From contig CAZOPT010000016.1 of NCBI GenBank assembly GCA_964582055.1, positions 1 to 20,013 on the forward strand: a stretch of 20,013 nt of DNA. The letters run 5' to 3'. Positions 14,148-20,013 of the stretch are shown here, piece after piece (position 1 is the first letter of the stretch; every line of letters starts with the position of its first letter). This DNA is from JBKSMP01 sp964582055 (GTDB taxonomy: Bacteria > Verrucomicrobiota > Verrucomicrobiia > Opitutales > UBA9783). The translations under genes and the position numbers were made by a program. The notes under the pieces were generated by a model that saw nothing but the letters and a program-made list of their open reading frames with translations, ran no database searches and was not told the origin of the DNA.

Positions 14148-14989
14148 ACGAAAAGGTTTTTCTCGATAAAGTTCCTCAAAGTGTCTTACTTACAGGAAGT
14201 GATTTGGAGTCGCTTCTTCAATTTTTTAAAGATTGGGCGACACGATTATTACAAACGCAATCGGACGTTCTTGAACAACATCCTGACTTTTATTGTATTC
14301 GTCCCACAAATAAAATGCGACAAATACAAGTGGATGTTTTGCGTGCGCTTAATCGTGAAGTTTACATGAGTGCACAACAAGGTGGCCATAAAGTATTTGG
14401 GCTTGTAGAAGCTGATCGGCTGCATATTTCAGCAGCAAATGCAATGCTTAAAACACTTGAAGAACCGAGCCCAAATACTTCCATTTTTTTAATTACCACA
14501 AAACCTTATTATGTACTTCCTACCCTTCGAAGTCGTTGTTGGTGGGTTCGTATAAACCCTTCAAATTCGACGAGTTCACAAGAAAAAGCTTTAGAACCCT
14601 GGCTGGAAGCTTTTAAAGAGAATGTTACCCTATATTTAAAAGCAGGGAAAGCTTTAAATTCTTTACAAATTTATGGACTTTTATATCGCTTTCAAGTTTA
14701 CTTAACTCAACAACAAGCTTATTTAAAAACAAATTCTAAAGATTTAAGCGAAGAAGAATTGGAAGCCCAAAAAGCTGGTTATGAAAAGCAACTAATACAA
14801 GAAGCATTTCAGCGGATAGAAATCGTTTTGAGTAATTTGTTTCATTCTGGAAAATTTAATTCCAATCCAAGTCTATTTTATCAATGGATTCAAACCTTAG
14901 AAATATGCTACAAACGTACAGAAGTCAATTTTGGAGCTGTTCAAGCTTTGGAAGCCTTTTTAATTCAACTTTTAAAACATCATGAATAA
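14144..14989 (+). CDS. holB: DNA polymerase III delta-prime subunit (clamp loader)
   Basis: Clamp-loader component that works with the gamma/tau and delta subunits to load the beta clamp. The 281-residue protein has the AAA+ layout of delta-prime: QIQVDVLRALNREVY (60-74), VFGLVEADRLHISAANAMLKTLEEP (84-108), the sensor-1 strand SIFLITTKPYYVLPTLRSRC and the SRC arginine-finger motif (S130-C132). The Walker A site is not conserved (LLTGSDLESLLQF in its place), as is common for delta-prime, which does not hydrolyse ATP. The C-terminal third (about 200-281) is divergent and helical. It follows tmk with a 4-nt overlap, a gene pair conserved in many bacteria, and overlaps tal by 8 nt. Confidence 0.88.
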   Translation: MNEKVFLDKVPQSVLLTGSDLESLLQFFKDWATRLLQTQSDVLEQHPDFYCIRPTNKMRQIQVDVLRALNREVYMSAQQGGHKVFGLVEADRLHISAANAMLKTLEEPSPNTSIFLITTKPYYVLPTLRSRCWWVRINPSNSTSSQEKALEPWLEAFKENVTLYLKAGKALNSLQIYGLLYRFQVYLTQQQAYLKTNSKDLSEEELEAQKAGYEKQLIQEAFQRIEIVLSNLFHSGKFNSNPSLFYQWIQTLEICYKRTEVNFGAVQALEAFLIQLLKHHE

Positions 14990-15944
14990 TACCCTTTTTC
15001 AACTTAAACAATGGACACATATTGTTGCTGACACAGGCAATTTACAGGAAATTATTCAATTTAAACCTGAAGAAGCAACCACCAATCCTACGCTTATTTT
15101 AAAAACTTTCCAAGAAAGTTGCAAACCAATTGAAGAAGCATATATGTTTGCGAAAAAACAAAGCGTTAAGTCCCCTACCCTACAAGCCGTTTGGATGGCT
15201 TGTTCAGTTGTTATGGGCGAAAAGATTCTAAAACAAATTCCAGGACGCCTTTCTATCGAAGTTGATGCAAGACTTTCGTTTGATACTGAAGCTACCATTA
15301 ATAACGCACTTGCTCTGATCAACTTTTTTAAAACTAAAGCTATAAATCCTAAACGTTTACTGATAAAAATCGCAGCTACTTGGGAAGGTATTCAAGCGGC
15401 TAAAACTTTAGAAAAACAAGGTATTGCTTGCAATGCAACTCTTATTTTTAACCCAATACAAGCTTTAGCGTGTGCACAAGCAGGTATAACACTGATTTCA
15501 CCATTTGTTGGGCGTATTTATGATTGGTATAAGGCCAAAAATTTACTCGATACATTATCGGAAGATCCCGGTGTAAATTCCGTAAAAACCATCTTTAAAA
15601 CCTTGAAATCTCAAGGATATACGACAGAAATTATGGGTGCTAGCTTCCGAACCTTAAAACAAATAACAGCTTTAGCAGGTTGCGATCGGTTGACAATTTC
15701 ACCTAAATTACTTGAAGAATTAAGTAAGTCAGAAGAATCCATTACTAGGCAACTTTCTTCAATGGAAATGACTTCTCCAATTCCAGCTATTTCCGAAAAA
15801 GAATTTCGTTGGCAATTAAACGCAGACCCTATGGCTACCGAGAAATTAGCAGAAGGTATTCGCCTATTCGCTAAAGATAGCGAAACATTGGAACAACTTA
15901 TCGCTAATTATTTAGCCCGAAAATCGCTTCCTCTTGAAGCTTAA
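14982..15944 (+). CDS. tal: Transaldolase
   Basis: Transfers dihydroxyacetone units between sugar phosphates in the non-oxidative pentose phosphate pathway. The 320-residue length and motifs fit the TalB subfamily: VVADTGN-like IVADTGN (14-20) with D17, EATTNPTLI (31-39), EVDARLSFD (93-101), the Schiff-base lysine K129 in LLIKIAATWEGI, CNATLIFN (150-157) and SPFVGRIYDW (173-182). It overlaps holB by 8 nt, an unusual pairing of a central-carbon enzyme with replication genes, most simply explained by operon compaction. In a bacterium with reduced metabolism this route would supply ribose-5-phosphate. Confidence 0.96.
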   Translation: MNNTLFQLKQWTHIVADTGNLQEIIQFKPEEATTNPTLILKTFQESCKPIEEAYMFAKKQSVKSPTLQAVWMACSVVMGEKILKQIPGRLSIEVDARLSFDTEATINNALALINFFKTKAINPKRLLIKIAATWEGIQAAKTLEKQGIACNATLIFNPIQALACAQAGITLISPFVGRIYDWYKAKNLLDTLSEDPGVNSVKTIFKTLKSQGYTTEIMGASFRTLKQITALAGCDRLTISPKLLEELSKSEESITRQLSSMEMTSPIPAISEKEFRWQLNADPMATEKLAEGIRLFAKDSETLEQLIANYLARKSLPLEA

Positions 15945-15984
15945 ATAGGAAAATATTTTCATGAAAAGAAAGTAAAAAATTTCC

Positions 15985-16013
15985 TTGCAATCGTTTTTAG
16001 AATGAAGTACAAC
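15985..16013 (+). promoter_or_regulatory. Possible promoter of the nucleotide translocase gene
   Basis: TTGCAA (15985-15990), 17-nt spacer, TACAAC (16008-16013): each hexamer is four of six to consensus. Transcription would start near 16020, giving a leader of about 40 nt that ends in AAGGATT just before the ATG. Confidence 0.4.
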
Positions 16014-16058
16014 AGTTAAATCTCTTTTTAAGACAAGTTATAAAGTTAATTAAGGATT

Positions 16059-17582
16059 ATGAATACTAAAACAAATGAACCTGAATTTTCTAAATTGAGA
16101 AGAATTTTCTTCCCAATTCATACTTATGAATTGAAAAAAGCAATTCCTATGGGAATGATTTTTTTTCTCATTTTATTCAATTATACCTGCTTAAGAAATA
16201 TTAAAGACTCACTTATTGTTACTAATACAGGAGCTGAAGCCTTAGCTTACTTGAAGTTGTTTTGTGTAACACCATCCGCAATCATTTTCATGCTCTTATA
16301 CGCTAAAGCAAGTAATGTTTTGAGTAATGAAAATCTATTTTACGCAACCTTATCGCCATTTATTTTATTCTTTGGCTTGTTTGCGTTCGTTATCTACCCA
16401 AATCGTGAATGGTTTCATCCAACTGTTGAAACAATTACGGCTTTGCAAGCTCAATTTCCAACATTATATTGGCCTTTAGCCTTATGTGGTGTTTGGAGTT
16501 ATGCTATTTTCTATGTTTTAGCAGAACTTTGGGGAAGTGCATTGATATCTTTATCTTTTTGGCAGTTCGCTAACCAAATTACACGCGTTTCTGAAGCTAA
16601 ACGTATGTATGCTTTCTTCGGTTTAATGGCTCAAATTTCACTTTTGTTAGCCGGTGTTTTCGGAGATTATTTTTCTAATGTTAAAGATGTTGCAGAAGGT
16701 GTTGATCCTTGGCAGATTTCTCTCAATTGGTTGATGAGCATCGTTGTCATTTTTGGTATTGCAACTATGGTTATTTACAAATGGATCTACAAAAACGTTT
16801 TGACCGATAAGCGTTTTTATGACAAACCAGAATTACCGGGTGTTAAAAAAGGAAAGAAGAAAGCAGGCCTTATCCAAAGTTTAAAAACAATCTTTACCTC
16901 TCCTTATCTCGGTTTAATCGCTATGTTAATCATCTGCTATGGTATCAGCGTTAACTTGATCGAAGGTCTTTGGAAAAGCCAATTGAAATTGCAATATGCA
17001 AACGAAAACGATTACAATACCTTTATGAGCCGCTTTACTATTTGGACAGGAATTGCTTCTATGGTTATGTTGATCGTTGGCGGAAATGTTTTGCGTGTAT
17101 GCCGTTGGGTTGTGGCTGCATTAGCAACTCCGCTTGTATTCCTCATCGGTGGTTTCACATTCTTTTCCTTCATTGTATTCCGTCAAGAATTGGGAGAAAT
17201 CGTTGCCAACATGGGCACCAATCCGGTTGCAGTTGCAGTTATCTTGGGTGCTATCATCGTTGTTGCAGCAAAATCTACAAAATATGCTTTGTTTGATTTG
17301 ACCAAAGAAATGGCTTATATTCCTCTTGACGAAGAAATGAAAGTAAAAGGTAAAGCTGTTGTCGATGTTGTTGGTGGACGTCTTGGTAAATCCGGTGGTG
17401 CATTCATTCAAGTAGTACTCTTCTCTGCAGTCAGCAGCATCATTGGTATGAAAGCAACTTATTATCAGATTGTACCTTACTTGTTTGCTCTTTTTATTCT
17501 TATCTGCACATTATGGATCTTATCTGTAAAGGCTCTTGGCAAACGTGTTGAAGCAGCTAATGCAGCAGCAAACGAAAAATAA
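16059..17582 (+). CDS. ntt: TLC-family ATP/ADP (nucleotide) translocase
   Basis: A 507-residue integral membrane protein of the ATP:ADP antiporter (TLC/NTT, PF03219) family, which lets intracellular bacteria exchange ADP for host ATP or take up nucleotides. The N-terminal signature FNYTCLRNIKDSLIVTNTGAE (about 40-60) and the following LKLFCVTPSAIIFMLLYAK stretch are diagnostic. About 11-12 hydrophobic spans follow, with a Lys-rich cytosolic loop near 255-275, YALFDLTKEMAYIPLDEEMK and the KGKAVVDVVGGRLGKSGG segment near 430-450. The energy-parasite exchanger and the nucleotide importers of this family cannot be told apart by eye. It has its own short upstream region and ends at a bidirectional hairpin. 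Its codons from about 16900 on look richer in C and G than its neighbours, as for a highly expressed gene. Confidence 0.95.
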   Translation: MNTKTNEPEFSKLRRIFFPIHTYELKKAIPMGMIFFLILFNYTCLRNIKDSLIVTNTGAEALAYLKLFCVTPSAIIFMLLYAKASNVLSNENLFYATLSPFILFFGLFAFVIYPNREWFHPTVETITALQAQFPTLYWPLALCGVWSYAIFYVLAELWGSALISLSFWQFANQITRVSEAKRMYAFFGLMAQISLLLAGVFGDYFSNVKDVAEGVDPWQISLNWLMSIVVIFGIATMVIYKWIYKNVLTDKRFYDKPELPGVKKGKKKAGLIQSLKTIFTSPYLGLIAMLIICYGISVNLIEGLWKSQLKLQYANENDYNTFMSRFTIWTGIASMVMLIVGGNVLRVCRWVVAALATPLVFLIGGFTFFSFIVFRQELGEIVANMGTNPVAVAVILGAIIVVAAKSTKYALFDLTKEMAYIPLDEEMKVKGKAVVDVVGGRLGKSGGAFIQVVLFSAVSSIIGMKATYYQIVPYLFALFILICTLWILSVKALGKRVEAANAAANEK

Positions 17583-17617
17583 CACCTTTCTTTTTTAATA
17601 GTTATAAAATATAAATG

Positions 17618-17638
17618 GAAGCTCCTCAATGGAGCTTC
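17618..17638. terminator. Bidirectional hairpin between the translocase and radC genes
   Basis: GAAGCTCC (17618-17625) and GGAGCTTC (17631-17638) form a perfect 8-bp stem around TCAAT. It is followed on the plus strand by TAAAACTTTT and on the minus strand by CATTTATATTTT. It lies between convergent genes and can serve both, though neither T tract is uninterrupted. Confidence 0.7.
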
Positions 17639-17711
17639 TAAAACTTTTAATTACAAATAATAAGATTCTAGCAAAAATTAAAGACAAAAGTTCAGTTATG
17701 ACATATGAATA

Positions 17712-18395
17712 TTAATCAAGAAAACCATCTTGACGAAACGAATAAAAACTGTCTTTTGTGATAATAATATGATCTAACAAGCGCAATGATAATGCATTGC
17801 AAATATACCGCAAAGTTTGCGTCATTGAAAAATCTGCTTGTGAAGGTTTTGGATCTCCAGAAGGATGATTATGAGCGATAACAATATTACTAGCTCCACG
17901 TAAAAGTGCTGCTTCAATTACTTTACGAGGATAAACCTGTATTTTTGAAGTAACACCTTCTTCCATGCGAATAATACCGTCACTTAACAGTCGAAAACCA
18001 CCATCCAAATAAGCAACCTCAAATACTTCATGTTTCAATCCACCTAAACGTGCCTTCCAAAAATTTATTAACGCTTCATTATTGTCAAAAATACAAATAT
18101 TGGCAGTCTGCTGTTGTAAATAATAGATAGAAAACTCTTTTATTAAATGTAAACAAGTTACAGAAACATCTCCCAAACCAGGAATTTGCGATAATTCCTC
18201 TGGTTTTGCATCAAAAACACACCGAATATTTCCAAAACGTTTTAGCAATACTTTCGCTAAAGCTTTTACATCTTTTCGAGGAATGCACAAGGTAAGAAGT
18301 AATTCTAAAACTTCATGTTCAGCAAACCCACGTAAACCATTTTTCTTAAAACGTTCACGCAAACGGGCCCTATGGCCTTCCATACTTTCAGTCAT
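17712..18395 (-). CDS. radC: RadC family protein (JAMM/MPN+ domain)
   Basis: A 227-residue RadC (UPF0758) protein. The N-terminal helix-hairpin-helix-like part includes HEVLELLLTLCIPRKDVKALAKVLL (27-51) and IPGLGD (71-76). The C-terminal JAMM metal site H175-N-H177 with S185 and D188 (HNHPSGDPKPSQAD) is intact. The original link to DNA repair is doubtful and the molecular role is unsettled; a metal-dependent hydrolase or nuclease role has been proposed. Its ATG overlaps the stop of the upstream reductase gene by 8 nt (ATGACTGA). Confidence 0.94.
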   Translation of the reverse strand: MTESMEGHRARLRERFKKNGLRGFAEHEVLELLLTLCIPRKDVKALAKVLLKRFGNIRCVFDAKPEELSQIPGLGDVSVTCLHLIKEFSIYYLQQQTANICIFDNNEALINFWKARLGGLKHEVFEVAYLDGGFRLLSDGIIRMEEGVTSKIQVYPRKVIEAALLRGASNIVIAHNHPSGDPKPSQADFSMTQTLRYICNALSLRLLDHIIITKDSFYSFRQDGFLD

Positions 18396-19380
18396 CGTTT
18401 TTTGCTAAAAACAATACTTTTCCATTGCGTGCTGATTTTTGTGAAGCTTCCAAAGCGTTTTTCCATTGCTCTAAAGGATACGTCTCTCCTACCGGCACTA
18501 CAAGCTTTTTTGTTTGCATAAGATTAAAGACTTGCTGCAAACAACTTTTCACTTCCAAAGCAGGACGCAAACGCGACCAAGCATCCATCCAAAAACCGCG
18601 CAATTGGATATTTTTGAAAATCAATTCACGTGTTGGAAAACGAATTGCCTCACCTGTCATAGCACCAAAAGTCACCATAGTTCCGTTTTCAGCTAAACTC
18701 TTTATAAGCCGCAAAGCACTGCTTCCACCAACAGAATTTAAAGCCAATTTCGGATACTCACCATTTGTCCATTCCCTAACATCTGATAATTGTTCTAGAG
18801 TTATTACACAATCTGCTCCTAAATGTTTCAAATAGTCTGCTTGAACTAAATTACGTACAACATTAATCGTTTTATATCCATAAACTCGTGCGATTTGAAT
18901 AACGCACTGCCCCACACAAGAATTTGCAGCATTCTGGATCACCCAATCGCCACTTTTCAAAGGTACAAAATCATTTAATAAACGCAAAGCAGTAGGTGGA
19001 TTAATAAAGGCTTGGGTAAGTTGTTCCACTGGGATATTGGATGGCAAAGGCCAAAGATCAGATTCTTCAGCAACGACGTAAGATTGCCAGGTACCCAATG
19101 TTTCTGGTATACGTACACGCATGCCTACTTTTAAAGAAGAAACCTTGGAACCCACTTCGCAAATGATCCCAACGCCTTCACGCCCCGCAACTGCTGGTAA
19201 GGTTGCAAGTTTTCCATAAGTTCCTTGTATTTTACCAAAATCAGACGGATGAATCACACTTGCAAGCAACTTTATCAATACTTGCTGATCTTGAATGGGA
19301 GCAAATTTATGAGTTTGCAAAGATAAAACCTCTTCTGGTTTACCAAAAGAATTGTAACTAAGGGAAACATTCGTACGCAT
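18388..19380 (-). CDS. MECR/ETR-type NADPH-dependent trans-2-enoyl reductase (MDR superfamily)
   Basis: Medium-chain dehydrogenase/reductase without the catalytic zinc ligands. It most resembles the enoyl thioester reductases of mitochondrial and some bacterial fatty-acid synthesis (MECR/Etr1): IQGTYG with the presumed catalytic Y55, LPAVAGREGVGII (61-73), the nucleotide-binding NAANSCVGQCVIQIARVYG (150-168) and KTINVVRN (170-177). With the ATG at 19380 the protein has 330 residues; a TTG at 19422 or one at 19398 behind AAGGA would lengthen it by 14 or 6. The family match and the better start codon favour the ATG. It could supply enoyl-ACP reduction in place of FabI, or be a general quinone reductase. 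It lies between the LysM gene and radC. Confidence 0.82.
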   Translation of the reverse strand: MRTNVSLSYNSFGKPEEVLSLQTHKFAPIQDQQVLIKLLASVIHPSDFGKIQGTYGKLATLPAVAGREGVGIICEVGSKVSSLKVGMRVRIPETLGTWQSYVVAEESDLWPLPSNIPVEQLTQAFINPPTALRLLNDFVPLKSGDWVIQNAANSCVGQCVIQIARVYGYKTINVVRNLVQADYLKHLGADCVITLEQLSDVREWTNGEYPKLALNSVGGSSALRLIKSLAENGTMVTFGAMTGEAIRFPTRELIFKNIQLRGFWMDAWSRLRPALEVKSCLQQVFNLMQTKKLVVPVGETYPLEQWKNALEASQKSARNGKVLFLAKNDD

Positions 19381-19424
19381 ACTCTCATAATGTACCAAAT
19401 TACATTCCTTGGGCAATACCAAAA

Positions 19425-20013
19425 TTACTGATTTTTAGGAATTAAAATTGTATCTCCAACTCTTAAACTTTTAGAATTTTGTAAACCATTAACCGCACGA
19501 ATTTGCGCAGGTGTTGTACGATAACGTTGCGCAATAGACGAAAGCGATTCTCCAGAAATAATCGTATGTTGAACACATTTAGCACAACTAAGAGCATCAA
19601 ATCCTGACTGCATTTGCTGAGCTAAATTCTGCAGACGATCATTAACTTGATGAATGGTTGCATCACAGGTCGTTTTACAAAATTCTCCCAATTTCTTTTC
19701 CATTTTCTGAAACGAATGTTTAAGATTAACTTGAGCCCCATTATCTTTGGCAAGTTGATGAATTCTTTGATCTTGCTCATTCAAACGTTTATTAAATTGA
19801 GCCACTTTTTCTTCAGCTAAAAAATCAACAAGTTCTCTTACACGTTGTTCATTTTCATTTTTAAAAGCCACAAAAGCATTTGAAGATACCCAATCATTAG
19901 AGCCCGCCAAACTACGTTTTACCTCTTCTAAAGAAGCATGATCAGCATCTATTTTTCCTTCAGCTTGTTTACACCAATCTGACAAAACCGCTAGTATTTT
20001 TTGTTCAATTTGC
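19425..20013 (-). CDS. LysM-domain protein with coiled-coil region, N-terminus outside the window
   Basis: The frame stays open to the right edge (reading ...EQKILAV before the TTG at 19985), so the true start is beyond the window; 195 residues are visible. The last about 48 residues form a LysM peptidoglycan-binding domain: HTIISGESLSSIAQRYRTT, then PAQIRAVNGL and LRVGDTILIPKNQ. Before it are about 140 charged, helix-forming residues rich in Gln, Glu and Lys with few breaks, probably a coiled coil, and two Cys pairs (CKTTC, CAKC). A role at the cell wall or division site is likely from LysM alone; a signal peptide cannot be judged. It is the first visible gene of the group with the reductase and radC. 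Confidence 0.85.
   Translation of the reverse strand, partial: QIEQKILAVLSDWCKQAEGKIDADHASLEEVKRSLAGSNDWVSSNAFVAFKNENEQRVRELVDFLAEEKVAQFNKRLNEQDQRIHQLAKDNGAQVNLKHSFQKMEKKLGEFCKTTCDATIHQVNDRLQNLAQQMQSGFDALSCAKCVQHTIISGESLSSIAQRYRTTPAQIRAVNGLQNSKSLRVGDTILIPKNQ

Noticed and set aside
14144..14989. Possible pseudogene because the Walker A motif is missing
   Set aside because: Delta-prime subunits commonly lack a working P-loop; the frame is intact and coupled to tmk and tal.
1..20013. Firm assignment to Chlamydiae from the translocase plus hydrogenase maturases
   Set aside because: Anoxic chlamydiae fit, but classical ThyA/DHFR in a dnaA operon, the 155-aa protein and the kinase-tmk-holB order look more verrucomicrobial to me. 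Left open without a tree.

Overview
This is an AT-rich bacterial chromosome segment with tightly packed genes. Its content points to an obligate intracellular symbiont living in an oxygen-poor setting. Two features carry that reading. One is a TLC-family ATP/ADP (nucleotide) translocase at 16059-17582, a family found almost only in host-dependent bacteria (Chlamydiae, Rickettsiales and some other symbionts) and in plastids. The other is a complete [FeFe]-hydrogenase maturation set, hydG-hydF-hydE, at 1453-5088, which makes sense only in an H2-metabolising anaerobe. The style of several proteins (HisRS with VRGLAYYTG, a small conserved protein next to dnaA, a PfkB kinase beside tmk, a PF07399-type antiporter) suggests the PVC superphylum. 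My preferred guess is a verrucomicrobial (Opitutales-like) endosymbiont of an anaerobic protist. An anoxic chlamydia is the main alternative. This placement is inference from memory of the families, not a search.

Layout. Every gene from 1 to 8317 lies on the minus strand. From the left these are a truncated Na+/H+ antiporter-like membrane protein, then hydE, hydF and hydG (transcribed hydG to hydE), then a compact operon dnaA - 155-aa unknown - thyA - folA, which ends at a perfect 30-nt palindrome. The 341-nt AT-rich gap 8318-8658 carries two copies of a 16-nt repeat with a DnaA box inside and is a candidate replication origin. From 8659 to 17582 every gene lies on the plus strand: 3-methyladenine DNA glycosylase, an HTH repressor-like protein with rsmG, hisS, an operon pfkB - tmk - holB - tal, and the nucleotide translocase. 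A symmetric hairpin separates this arm from a minus-strand group of radC, a MECR-type enoyl reductase and a LysM protein that runs off the right edge.

Functional links. ThyA and DHFR make dTMP, Tmk phosphorylates it, and DnaA and the delta-prime clamp-loader subunit use the products in replication; this set flanks the proposed origin on both sides. The translocase would bring in host ATP or nucleotides, while thymidylate still appears to be made internally. The maturases imply an [FeFe] hydrogenase (HydA or an electron-bifurcating complex) elsewhere in the genome, because no structural hydrogenase gene lies in this window.

Non-coding points of interest are a structured, more GC-rich stretch at about 9264-9390 that looks like a small RNA gene on the minus strand with a textbook terminator, and a promoter at 12381-12409 placed so that the kinase mRNA would be leaderless. 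I saw no rRNA, tRNA, CRISPR array, insertion sequence or prophage.
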